The position numbers were made by a program, and so were the translations under genes. Under the pieces are notes generated by a model that saw nothing but the letters and a program-made list of their open reading frames with translations, did no database searches and was not told the origin of the DNA. From NCBI GenBank assembly GCA_022695795.1, contig MU404064.1:372001-436000 (forward strand): a stretch of DNA of 64,000 nucleotides, in the 5' to 3' direction. This DNA comes from Biscogniauxia marginata (taxonomy: Eukaryota > Ascomycota > Sordariomycetes > Xylariales > Xylariaceae). Of the stretch, positions 48,887-61,102 are shown in pieces; positions within the stretch are counted from its first letter, which is position 1; the number at the start of each line of letters is the position of its first letter.

Positions 48887-51290
48887 GTTGGTACCGTCAC
48901 GCGGCGGTCTACTACGATGATGAGATTAGCAAGTAACCAGTAGTGGGAGTCCGCACTATTAGGATCGTTGGGTAGCGGGAGAACCAGCGACCAAGACATC
49001 ACGATAAATAGCTACAGGGCAAGGGAATTGTGCTCGACAATGCAACTGGCGCAAGCGGGAGCATGTTTCGATGGGCACGAGGCTGATAAGTGATGGAAAG
49101 GCATTGGCAGCGGCCGGCGATGTGTGAGGAGCACAACAACATCCCGACGCGTCGAATACATCGTGAACAAGTAGCCCCATCTATCTTTCCGCATTCGACA
49201 AGCTCGGATGTGAAGCAAGACATGATAGCAGGGTCACATGTAAGTGACTTGGGGGATGGAATCGAATGCTCAAGTACACGACCAGGACAAGCAGTCCAGC
49301 CTTGTGCAGCTAGAACAGGCAGGGTTCGGCAGGGGAATAAATAGAAAAAACTTACGAGTCATCAACCGAGTCTCCAGAATGGCTAGAGTTATAAAAAAAA
49401 GTAGAAGCTAGGTGTCGTTGGGGGGGTTGATAGAGTAATGGGGTTGAGGCCCCGTGAGTGCGTGGATGGGGAGTTGTGGTGGTGGTGCAGGTTGAGAAGC
49501 TCTGGAATAATAATTGAAGAGAAGTGGAAGTGCAAGACTGGAGAGGCAGCTGCTGTTGCCGGTGCTGGCTGCTGCTAGGCCCAAAAGTCTTACCGCCGAA
49601 AAAAAAATACTATCAAAACCGGTTTAGTGCGCACAGCCACAGCCACACCTCAGGCCTGATGCAACAGCCATCCAGCATCAGCCTCAGGTTATCAGCTTAT
49701 CTCGATCTCTTCCTATACGCACCTACAAACACAACATATTCAACACCCGGGAATCAACCACTGAGTAAGTACGGTTCAATTTCATTCCATAACGGCGAAA
49801 CAAAACTATATATAGAACCATTGTTTGGCAGACTAACGTTGTGGATTTGCTTGTGGTTTAAGTTGATAACATGAGCGAGACAACGAAATAAGAGAGAGTG
49901 AGGGTACAATTAGAACTTCGGGAAGTTGATTTGTCTTTGTGCCTCGAGTTTCTTAGATATGCAGTTGGTAGCACACGAGTATGTTTAAGGAACTAGGGAT
50001 AACTAACCTTGAGGCGCAACTCTTACAACCACTGCAAATGGCTACATGTATTACCTACATCATGTAGCTTGCTTGGAATATTAGTTTAGAGGCTTGGCAT
50101 ATTCTGTGGCAATTCAAATCCCAAATTACTAGAAATCGCAAAGGTTTAGAGATCAGATAATCCAAGCCATCCTTTATTGATTAATTGGTACGTCTGGTAG
50201 TTTTAAGTGCAGGGTTTCAATTACAAAATTCCCAAAATTTGACCTGTCTATATGCATTATATACATGCCCTATACATACCTGCCTAGTAGGTTAAATGCT
50301 ATATATACAGGTAGACCCACGGAATGAAGAAGTGCCTAGGACCTCACCTACCTATAAATGGATTAAATGAATGATCAAATGGCTCTCCATGGCATGTGAC
50401 TAATTGCTTTCTGGGTAATCAAAGAACGCCAACTTATGCGGTCCTACCTAGAAAATATTCTGCAAAGCCAACAAGACTTACTTAATTTGCAACCCACTTT
50501 AGCACCTGTCAAGGTTACCTATAAACAAAATGGTAAATTCCATCAACCTGCATACGTGTAAAATGTCATATTTAAAACTTCGAATGCATGCCCAACATTG
50601 CCTTAGTCATCTTTCTGAGTGATACGTACCTAATATAGTCTACCTACCTGGTATAGAACTTCAATTATGTACCTACCTTAGATACCTCGTGTAGTTATCT
50701 AGGTTAGTTGAGTTCACTTTATATGAAAGGGTGTGTACTAATAAAGTAGGAAGGCTGACTGACAAGTATCCACGTACTAAGGTTAGGTTACAGTGGACAT
50801 GCTTATATGTACTTATACGGTAATTGCATTACGGATACCTAGTGCCCGAGACACTTGAAGTTAGGTAAATGTCGGGGGGTTAAACACATAATATTACCTA
50901 CCTACCTTATCCATTGTAGGTGAACACGTAGGTACTTTTCCCAGTACCTATGGTACTTACCATAGGGCCTATTTTATCCCCCCAGCCGCATAGTGCTGAC
51001 CTGTACCTAACCAATCAGAAATTCATGATTGCTCAGGCTGTGTCATAATTCGGAGACAGCAGCCCCTCCATTGCCCCTCAACGCACAAATTTCATACTAA
51101 TTCATCCTTTCTGCTTCACTTCACGGCGCATCGCAATCCTACATCCCAGCCGGCGGACCTTTGTACATCTGTCCACTGTCACGCTCCTTTTTCTTTTGTT
51201 CCATTTTCAAGATCACCGTCGCCGCCCAGAGACGACCTCGTCTTACCCTCCCCCCAATTGCCCTGGTCATCTCCGTACAGCCCATCAGCC
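48887..51290. other. divergent intergenic region between CHD1 and Rli1
   Basis: The 2.4 kb holds both promoters. The CHD1 side (48890-49500) has several GT/AG pairs and could contain leader introns. From 50260 to 50990 the density of TACCTA/TAGGTA words is the highest in the window. Just before the Rli1 start the sequence is pyrimidine-rich. No coding gene is seen. Confidence 0.6.
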
Positions 51291-53596
51291 ATGGCATCCA
51301 AGCTCACCCGGTAAGCAGTACAACAACACTCCGAGACCCGTCTACAGGTTCGGGTTGGGGTTCAGGTTCAGGTTAAGCAAGATTGTATTCACTAACTTCT
51401 AAAATCTAGTATTGCCATCATCAACGATGACAAGGTTCGCAAACATCCTCGTTCCTCTCCATATGTATATACATGTGCATGTGTGAATAACGTCGCTAAT
51501 ATTCGTCTGTCCATAGTGCAAACCCAAGGTAAATTTCGACGAAACCTATCGTGTTGAAAGAGATATCTCCTAACAGGTTGCACAGAAATGTCGTCAGGAG
51601 TGTAAGAAGGCTTGCCCAGTTGAGTCCCTCCCTTCTTCCCCTCTGCAGATAAGCTTGCCTTTGTACTGACCAGCGGCGACGCAGGTGGTGCGCAGTGGAA
51701 AGCTCTGCATAGAAGTGACCCCAGACTCGAAACTCGCATTTATATCCGAGGGCCTCTGCATCGGATGTGGTATCTGCCCGAAAAAATGCCCCTTCAGCGC
51801 AATCACGATCATCAACCTCCCTACCAATCTCGAGACCCAGGTCACCCACCGATACTCTGCCAATAGCTTCAAGCTCCACCGCTTGCCTATGCCAAGGCCC
51901 GGACAGGTGCTAGGTCTCGTCGGAACCAACGGTATCGGAAAGAGTACTGCACTCAAGATTCTCAGCGGCAAGCTCAAGCCGAACTTGGGCAAATATGATA
52001 ACCCTCCTGATTGGGAGGATGTCATCAAATATTTCAGGGGTTCTGAGTTGCAGAGTGAGGCCGTCTTCTTCCCTGGTGGTATAGCTTCAACTAACATTCT
52101 ACACAGATTACTTCACTAAACTCCTCGAAGATGATCTCAAGGCTGTCGTTAAGCCTCAGTATGTCGATCAGCTTCCTCGTGCCATCAAGACGCCCAACAA
52201 GTCAGTCAAGTTCCTCCTTGAACATAGGGCTGCAATTGGTAATCTTGAGGAAGCTCTCGATACCCTGGAGCTTCGTCATATTCTGGACCGTGATGTCAAC
52301 CATCTCTCTGGTGGAGAGTTGCAGCGATTTGCTATAGGGTCCGTCTGTGTCCAAAAGGCAGATGTCTACATGTTCGACGAGCCCTCTTCTTACTTGGATG
52401 TCAAGCAGCGTTTATCGGCTGCGCGAATGATCCGCTCTCTCCTAGGCCCCGATAACTATGTCATAGTTGTTGAACACGATCTGTCAGTCCTAGACTACCT
52501 TTCCGACTATATATGCGTTCTTTACGGCCAGCCAGCTGTCTATGGTGTTGTGACCCTCCCTCACAGTGTTCGAGAAGGCATCAACATCTTCCTGGACGGC
52601 CATATCCCCACCGAGAATCTTCGGTTCCGAGACGAATCTCTTACTTTCCGTATTTCTGAAGGCGCTGATGACTTCCAGGCCGACAAGGGCCGGGCCTTTA
52701 GCTATCCTAAAATAGAGAAGGCTCTTGGTAACTTCAAGCTGAGCATTGAGTCTGGCGAGTTCACTGACTCGGAGATTCTCGTGATGATGGGAGAAAACGG
52801 TACGGGCAAGACGACCTTCTGTAGGCTCCTAGCCGGTGCCCTCAAACCGGATAATGCCGAGAAGGTCCCGGAAATGCGAATCAGCATGAAGCCACAGACG
52901 ATTACCCCTAAGTTCGAGGGGACTGTTCGGCGTAAGTCACTCGTTTTAATTATTTTTTTAACTTCTTTTTTTTATTTTACCTAAACGATATAGCTAACCC
53001 TAGCAAATAGAACTCTTCTTTAAGAGAATTAAGCAGGCTTTCTTGTCGCCGCAATTCCAGACTGATGTCGTCAAGCCTCTCAAGCTTGAAGATTTCATTG
53101 ACCAAGAAGTCAAAAACCTGTCAGGTGGTGAATTGCAACGTGTAGCCATTGTTATGGCACTTGGCCTACCAGCTGATATCTACTTGATCGACGAGCCCTC
53201 TGCTTATCTTGACTCCGAGCAACGAATTATCGCCGCTCGTGTTATTAAGCGCTTCATAATGCACGCTAAGAAGACCGCTTTCATCGTAGAGCACGATTTC
53301 ATCATGGCTACATACCTTGCAGACCGTGTCATAGTCTTTGATGGCAAGCCGGGTATTGACGCTCACGCCAACAGGCCGGAATCGCTTCTCACCGGATGCA
53401 ACACATTCTTGAAGAACCTCGATGTCACGTTCCGACGTGACCCGACCAATTACAGGCCTCGTATCAACAAGCTTAATAGTCAGTTGGACCAGGAACAAAA
53501 AATGAGCGGCAATTACGTAAGATCTAGTCCTAAACTCTCTGTCTTTTTCGTTACTGATAAGCTCTACAGTTCTTCTTGGAAGAAGATAGCTCTTGA
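51291..53596 (+). CDS. rli1: Rli1/ABCE1 ribosome-recycling ATPase with Fe-S clusters
   Basis: Eight exons: 51291-51310, 51410-51434, 51517-51528, 51586-51618, 51685-52054, 52107-52931, 53011-53516 and 53570-53596, giving 605 aa (yeast Rli1 is about 608). It splits ribosomes after termination in the cytosol and is essential in all eukaryotes studied. The N-terminal domain binds two 4Fe-4S clusters: Cys 16, 21, 25 and 29 and Cys 38, 55, 58, 61 and 65 ([11 protein letters not shown]). Two ABC domains follow, with Walker [10 protein letters not shown] and GENGTGKTT, signatures [10 protein letters not shown] and [10 protein letters not shown], and Walker [12 protein letters not shown] and [11 protein letters not shown]. 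The first 30 residues are spread over four exons of 20, 25, 12 and 33 nt. For exon 4 the acceptor CACAG was preferred over TAACAG because it gives CKPKKCRQEC without insertion. The last exon encodes only FFLEEDSS. Confidence 0.95.
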
Positions 53597-55965
53597 ACAG
53601 GGCTTTCTCGAGTATAACCGCCATAGCGGTGGTCGTAAGGATAGAGATTACCAGTATACCCCCCACGTATCTGGTTCCGGCGTTCTAGGCGTACAAAAAC
53701 GAATGGGAAAAATCCGAGGCGGCGATGGCGCTCATCAATGGACCGGTACAAATAAGGAGGGCCAGGAGGATAGCGATGACCCGGATGACTAGCCAAGGCG
53801 ACGGCAGTCTATCCCCTGTTTGCCTGGTCCTACTGAGATGATGAAAATGCGGGAGAAGCATTCCGTGGCCGCACTTTTCGTGCAAGGGGTACCATATACC
53901 CGCATGATTATTGCGGGCTGTGAAATTAGCACAAAAACTGGTCCTGGGTCAGGTCACATCTCTGTAGATTGAGGGGCAAATGGGCCAAGCGGGTGACTGC
54001 CGTCTTATGGGAGATGCGTGAAAAGTGATGGAGATCGCAATTTTTTTATTTCTCCCAAAGGACTTAGAAAGAGGTCTATTAAGTAGACTAGCATGCCTCT
54101 TATGTACGTAACGTAGCTCTTCTCTAATTAGGTACATACAGGTGTATGTTGACTGGGGGTCAAGTATGAAGAGAGAAAAAAGAAAAAGAAAAAAGACTAC
54201 GTGCTTGCCTATGTCGATATAAAATATTTACATACTTGCTCCTAAGTGAAAACTAGTATACCTCCTTCCTTTCATTCTTACCGACCTGCTAGTTTGCTAT
54301 TCTAGTATCTACCCACATTTTACGTCTCGTTAGGGGAGGGTATTAACGAGGATATTACACACGGTTGGCTGTAGCAGAGGAGTAGGAAGGTAATGATGGG
54401 ACTGGGAGGTGCGTAGAAATAGCTGTGTTCTGCGGCACGACGTGGCTAGATTAGTTGAATAATAAATAACTACCCAGGTACCCAAGGTAGGTAGGTACCT
54501 AGCCAAGTTAGTTAGTTCTTTAGGTACTACTAGATAGATCAATCGATGGATTGATTACTCACATCTCCTGTCTTTCTGAAGAGTGCATAGGCAAGTAAGA
54601 GCTTCTTCTCGAGGTAACTTTAGACTGAATCATAGACACGTGTAGTAAATTTTTATATCCTATCCTATCCTGTTCCATCCCCGTTTCTTTCCCCTAACTA
54701 GGTAGCTAGTTACCTACCTACCTACTTGCCCCCGCCTGCCTGCTGGACGAATACCTATATGGGGAGCTGAAGTTTCTTCTAAAGGTGGGGGGGGCTGTTA
54801 AATCTTTCGTGAGGGGGATTATGTATGTGATAAGCCCTAGCCACGCATGTAGGCTTCGGGGCTTGTATAGGTAGTGTGGAAGATATGTATGTATGTATAC
54901 CAGGGTGGAAGAACAAGGAGGAGGGAGGGAGACAGGGCAGGGGTACAAAGAGATAATAAATGTTTAACGATCACGTGTTCGGGCATATGAAGATAGGGCA
55001 CGTAAGTATGTAGGCATGAAATAGGTAGGGTCGGTTGCCTTGGGACGTGGCGATTCCGTAACCGGCCGAAGTACGGAACCCCCCTGGATAGCAATGCATA
55101 TAGGATTGGGAAGAGGCGATGAAAGCATGCATGATGCTTATTTCAACGCTTTTTAGATACGGATATTATAATATGTTCCCTGGTCACGATGGAAGGTCTA
55201 TAGAGAAAAAAAATTTCAAGGGGATCTATCACGTTTACAGGAAGAACTTAATCCGATTGTATTAACTACATAAGGGACCGCCGTATTTACTAAAGTGGCC
55301 AGTCCACCGCAACACGTATTTGTCTATTAAGATGGACATGGGCAAAGGGAAGGAGGGTTGATACACACCGAAGGACGACGTACACACTTCCTTCCGTCCT
55401 GCTGCTGCTGCTGCTGCTTCTCGTTTGCCTTTTGCTCCGCAGTAGGAATGTCGAACAGGGGAAAAGAAAAGGTGGGGAAACAAGAGGGTCTCCGAGATCC
55501 TGTGGACAACGTAGTGAGAAAACCTCTCTTATGAATGAAGCTGAAGTCTTTTGTGACGAGACGTACGAAAGAAAAGAGAGTCTTTGTAGCATTGTTGCTT
55601 TTGTCGAGCGTAGAGCCGAGGGTCGTGTGGTAACGAGAATCCGAACTGCATCGATGCACACCGAGTCATCAAGGCCCCAACATATAAAGGACGTAGTCGG
55701 AGTTTCGCACACGTACTTTAAATTTTACTTGAGCCTTCAGATGACTTGCTCCACCTTTTTCGCTCTGATCAATACCCGGTTTTCACCCAGCGGAAGGGCG
55801 TAATCATGATCAAGTTTGCCAGGCCATGGAAAATCGCTGATCTCGTAGATATTGTATACATGGATGCTGGGAGAATAATTATAGTCTGGGTCATACGAGC
55901 CTTAGGGTCTCAACTGTACGTGATAGATAAATCAAAGACAATCGGTTGGCAGAACGTTTGGGCCG
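53597..55965. other. intergenic region between convergent Rli1 and Prp40 genes
   Basis: The 2.4 kb holds both 3' ends, TAGGTA-type words at about 54475-54520 and 54700-54725, and a short CTG run (55399-55417). Frames at 55262-55803 on both strands overlap one another and match nothing I know. No gene is called. Confidence 0.55.
55399..55417. repeat. (CTG)6 trinucleotide repeat
   Basis: About six CTG units in a row in non-coding DNA between Rli1 and Prp40. It is short, simple sequence. Confidence 0.85.
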
Positions 55966-58729
55966 CTAGTCCTCCTCGATCTCGCCCTCTTCGCTGCCAG
56001 AATGCACACCAGTATCTTCTTTCGGAGGCGGCTGAGCTGCTGGCGGGGTCCTAGTCTTGTGACGGGTTTCACGATGGGGGGAACGCTCACGCGGTGTTCT
56101 CTCTCTTCTGAGTCTCTGCAGTGGGTGTCAGTAAAAGATACCTGAAATTAAAGCTTGTAGCACATACCTTTGAGTCTCGGGAGTCACGACGATCCAAGTT
56201 ATCATCATCGTCTGCTCTGCGCCGTCTAGAAGATGTAGGGCGCTCATCGCCATAAGGTAGCTCCTCGACGGGACCTCGCTCAACACGACGTCGGTACATT
56301 CTTTCACGCTCTTCTTCACGATCCCGCCTCTCACGGTCATAATGACTGGGTGGGTCATCACGTCGAGACCGGGGGAGATAATCTCTATCCCGATCTCTGT
56401 CTCTTTCCTTCTCCCTATCCCGATCACGCTCGCGCTCACGGTCCCGATCCCGATCCCGTTCACGGTCACGGTCTCGATCGCGATCGCGCTCACGAATATC
56501 TCGGTCCCGATACGAATCCGACGAACGACGGTCAGATAACAAAGTTTCGGCCATGCTAGACTTACGATAATTCTTCTCGCGTTCGGCTATAGCCTTCCGA
56601 CGATCCGCTTCGTATGCATCAGGTTCCGGACTCCTACTATGGCGGGAAGGCCGAGTTCGTTCACTACGATGAGACCGGTCTCCTCTGTCTCGATACGTAC
56701 CACGATCTGGAGACCGGTCACGACGCTTGTGACGATCCCTGTCTTCGTCCTCCCGATCTCGTACACGTCGAAGAACCTTCTCAAAAGCGCCCCGGCGGGC
56801 GTCCTCGGATGTCACAGCCTGAAACTCGGGGGCACGGGCAAGACGAGGTCGGATCTTTTCCCAAGTGTCATCTGGAAGTACGGGCGGATCCATGTGCTTG
56901 ATATAAGAGCGAAGTTCGTCGATCGCTCTTCGTTGCTGCCGTTCGGAATGCCTATCTTCATCCGACCGCTTAGACTTCTTCTCCTGAAGCTATTGATAAA
57001 GTTAGTACTAAAGTAACCACTAAGAGCTGGTTCTAGGGTCATACCCGTTCATAGATCAACATCAGTATATCACGATCAATGTTAGCACTGCGTCGATCAT
57101 TTTTGAGAACTGCGAAAAAGTCCTCGAAAGTGGTCTTTGGGGTGAACTCAAAACGATTGTCCTGTGTACTGGGTTAGCTTGTGTTGAAGTCAAATGACCA
57201 GGATAGAAAACTCACGTCCATAACATCAAGTACATCGTTTCTCGTTCCACGCAAGGCACGCTCCTCCTCTTCAACGATATCCCAGAAAAGATCAAGAGGA
57301 GATGAACCAGCTTGGCCGCAAGCAGCTCTAAACCGTTCATCAGCCTCAATCAAAGGGTAGATCTGATTCCACTTTGTCCCAGCCTTGATCTTGCCCGCTT
57401 TGCGGAGCTCCTGCAGCAGATCAATGAATGCATCCCGGCGCTTCCTTTCGATACGGAGCTTCTTGTTCTTCTGTTCCTGGCGAGCCTCGTTGAAGGTTCG
57501 CTCCAAGAACTTGATATGGTTTTGGAAAGCAGTGAGGATATCATAATTGGTGAGAGTCTTGTACTTTTCATCATTCTGGAAAGGAGCAGTTGCTTTCAGT
57601 ATACCCTGAGCTTCCGACCAACGGGTGTAGGGTTCTAGGTTCAGCTTAGGAAGGAGATCGATTAGACCATCCATTGCGCTCTTGCGAAGGCTGGCCTGGC
57701 TTTCCACGTGAGATTTCTTCAGTTCAAGTACGTAATCCTCAAACAGCTGCCGTCGCTCCTCTTCATCATTGGTGGAACGGAAGATTGTCTCGCCCTCGAT
57801 CATAGGACGAGCAGTCTTCCACCGGGTGTAATGCTTGATCTCCGGATGACTTTTGAGCATAGTGGAGAAGTCAGCACGTAACTTAGCCAGCCTATCCTTT
57901 GCACGCTCTTTGTCTTGGATAATCATGTCTTGACAGTACTTCTCGAAGGCAGCCTTTCTGTCCTTGGGGTCCTTGATGGCACGATACTGAGGGTCCTTAA
58001 TCGTCGCTCGCATAGCCTGGTCCCAGGACCAGTCGGGTTGAACACCACTGCGTCGAAGCAATTTAGTGAAAGCAGCCTCGGCCTCTTCGGGCGTAGCATA
58101 TTCAGGTTCGTTGCTGGCAGGTACAAATGCCTGGACGCGGGGGTCATTGCCATAAGTCAGCTGACGTTGCTCAGAATAGTTATCGCGGTGATCTCTGTGA
58201 TCTCGGTGGTCGCGGTGGTCCCGGTAGTCCCGTTGGTCCCGGTGGTCACGCTGATCGCGCTGATGATCGTATCCTAATCCTGGAAAAGAACCGCCAGGGG
58301 GACCAAAGGGAGTGCTAGAGCTGTAGCAGTTAGAAGTCTATCCACGTGCAAATCATGGTAGGTTTCACTCACGCGGGTGTTGAGGGTGTACTATCGTGCC
58401 CCAGTGCTTTTCTGTAGACATCGGGCATTTCCCACGTGCTTTGCTTTGACTCAGTGTTATACCAGTACTTGCGCCCACCTTCGGCCGTATATTCCTTCCA
58501 TGGCTGGTTCGCGAGAGCACGCTGTATATCGATTTAGCAGACGTCAAGATGATTATATACCTGGTAGCTGACAGGGGCAACATACCTCAGCCGGCGACAT
58601 CATATCCTCTGGCTTTGTCCATTGTGTCACCTTGGTATTACTGTTGTAGTAATAGACGCGTCCATCGGGGCTTTTGAATTCCTGCCATGGGTTTGGTTGG
58701 CCAAAGTGATGGCCGTTGGCCCCGTTCAT
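55966..58729 (-). CDS. prp40: pre-mRNA-processing factor Prp40 (WW and FF domains)
   Basis: Six exons: 58729-58586, 58521-58373, 58320-57216, 57161-57045, 56989-56168 and 56115-55966, giving 828 aa. Prp40 is a U1 snRNP-associated protein that bridges the 5' splice site and branch-point factors. Two WW domains open the protein ([17 protein letters not shown]...TQW and [17 protein letters not shown]...STW, about residues 13-42 and 54-84). A series of FF domains follows from about residue 150 ([30 protein letters not shown] before it). Between them is an Arg/Asp dipeptide tract ([14 protein letters not shown]). The C-terminal part, after the last FF domain, has a very long Arg-Asp/Arg-Glu tract (56380-56530) and ends in an acidic tail. 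Each intron keeps frame. The start ATG is the first in frame and lies 487 bp from the divergent Trs65 start. Confidence 0.93.
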
Positions 58730-59216
58730 AGTGAAAGCCCTTCGAACAGCTGCGCCGGGTGGTTTGCAAAATTAGCCTGTTACGGCCTTCTGAGGCTTCT
58801 AGTTCGATGCGCAGGAAGGGAAAGGCAGGAGTAGCAAGCCGTTCCCGGGGTAGTGCAACAGAATATCGTAGGTAGGGTAATCTGTTGGATGTTTAGAATG
58901 CAACAATAAATTCAAATGGGAAAAGTCGCGATTTTTGGAGTGACAAGGTTTCGGGGAGGCTGAAATTTGTGGGCACAGACCACCTAACAAGCCACACTTA
59001 TATGTGGCTGAAACGAGGCTGATGAGGCTCCTTCAGCCATTGGAACCTACCTGTCAAACGTCACCCACACCATCGCTTCTACATGTACTTAACGATGTTT
59101 GCATTGCGTCTTTCAAATGCATGAACAATCTAGGGAACTCCTAAAACAATCTTTGATATGACCTTGTCGTCGATCCTACCGCCCTCTGTCTAGTAAATCC
59201 TGGTCTTATCAGGACA
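58730..59216. promoter_or_regulatory. divergent promoter region shared by Prp40 and Trs65
   Basis: Only 487 bp separate the two start codons, so both promoters and leaders must lie here. No TATA box is evident. A TAGGTAGGGTA word lies near 58870-58880. Confidence 0.6.
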
Positions 59217-61102
59217 ATGACTGACCAACCATCTAACACCGACTTCAAGTCTGGCCTCGACTTCGTTGACGATTCGAGTCTCTCGTATTTCATACCGCTT
59301 GCTACCAGCTTTCAAATCGACGAGTCTCTCAAAGACTCAGAGAAGACGTACCAGGAGGTGTTCGACTCTATAGAACGACGAGAGAATCTGTTCTTCGGTA
59401 GGCAAATGCGCATCCTATCAAGACGTTCAATTCTCACCGTGCTCATTCCCAGACCCCAGATGAATCCGTCGATGTTTTCCTCGTCCTTAGAACTCCTCAT
59501 GTGGGAGAGGACACCCTCAAGTCCTCCGTGAGGAGTTTAGTCATATCTCTCGAGGTCCAAATCACCAACAGCAATGCGCCCGATCGCGACACTCCCCCCG
59601 CTTCGGAAGCTATATACAGTGGCACCGTACAAGATTCGATTGAGCCTACGATACTGGTCGATGATGGAAGCGAAGAAGAGGCTAGCAGCGAAGAGGGTCG
59701 TGAGCGGTATGCTTATGCGGTATGGAAAATGACCGTATTCTTGGGCCGGCCCAGGATACGACTACATGGCCCTTCGGCGGTTTTCACTGCATCGGCAAGC
59801 TTGAAGCCCGCCGACGTGGCTCTGTCCAGCAGTACCCGAGAGGGCTATCTACAAAGTGGTGTAGCATCCGGTCTCAACCTCCTAGAATCTTTTGGGAATG
59901 ACCCGGCCATGAATGGGGTTAAGCCTCGCCTTTCTGCGCTACGTGTATCGCGTGTTGCTCCGGTCACACAACAGGAGAAGGACTTCCTGCGACCTATCAA
60001 GTCGGTGCCCAAGATTTCATTTCGCATTTATCCCGTGGTACATTCACGTATACGATTCACCCATCCCAATATTGTGCCACCCACTTCGTCTGTTATTGCG
60101 ATGCTTGAGGTAGATTTCACGCCCTTTATTGAGTGTGAAATCCTCCTGAACAGCGTGACACTGTCGCTTTCAGGCGGTAAAGTCGAAGACCTTACGAGCC
60201 AAGCGGGCATGTCATTTCCATTATCTTGCGTAGCATATGACCATATCACCTTTCTCTACAGACTTTCTCCAGCCGAGACAGATGTGATATCGAAAAATCC
60301 CTTGCGCGACTTGGAAATTGCCATCTCAGGGACGGCCTTGATGCGTGCAGGCGTCTGCGTGCCTCGCTTGAATATGGCTTGGACCGCTGCTGTTGACTTC
60401 ACAATACCTGTTAATCCAGGGTATGGCTCTGCCATGCAGCCAATCCAGCGTGCGCACCGACCGAGCCAACTCTCCATTGGTGGTGACAGTACTATCTCTT
60501 TAACAGCACCATCAGTTGCTCGGCCGGACGCCCTACCATTACTTGAGGCATCGACAAACCAGACGGAGACGATAGTGCAAGATTTGGGCATCACGATGAC
60601 GTTCACGGCGCCGCCGCCCACGCACAAGATTTATCCAGGGGATGAATTCATTTGGAGCGTGTTTGTTGTCAACCGATCTTTGGTACCGTCAGCTTCGCCG
60701 AGGAAGCTCGCGATAGTAGTCATTCCGAAGCGCCGGCGCAATGAAGCGCGAATAAATCGCCCACCTTCGATGTCCCGACCGCCGGAAACCATACATGGGC
60801 AGCTGCAATCCAAGGGTCCCAGGGATCGAAGTGTGGCAGATGCCGTGCTTGATGAGAACGTAGTCCACGCAATGCAACGCAGCAGCATTGTCGAAACAGC
60901 TGAGGTGGCATGTTTGAGCGCAGACGTTAGGGTCGGCCCGCTCGCACCAGGTGCATGTCACGTTACTGAGCTCAAATTCATGGCTTTGAAGGAGGGATAT
61001 GTCAATATTGAAGCCGTGCGCATTATTGATTTGGGAAGTAATGAGCACGTAGACATCAGGGACTTGCCGAGCGTAGTGATAGAGAACAGGCAGGAGGTAT
61101 AA
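59217..61102 (+). CDS. trs65: TRAPPII complex subunit Trs65
   Basis: Two exons: 59217-59397 and 59460-61102, giving 607 aa. Trs65 belongs to TRAPPII, the exchange factor for Rab11/Ypt31-type GTPases at the late Golgi. The protein has no membrane helix. Its beta-rich Ig-like regions (FRIYPVVHSRIRF, VIAMLEVDFTPFIECEILLNSVTLSL, PPPTHKIYPGDEFIWSVFVVNRS) and the C-terminal stretch VGPLAPGACHVTELKFMALKEGY are the segments by which I recognise the family. Acceptor choice ACCCCAG at 59459 is forced, since the earlier CCCAG would put a stop codon in frame. The gene is divergent from Prp40. Confidence 0.85.

Noticed and set aside
55262..55803. Overlapping frames of 110-140 aa between Rli1 and Prp40
   Set aside because: They overlap on both strands, contain simple-sequence translations (Ser and Gln runs from the CTG repeat) and have no family resemblance.
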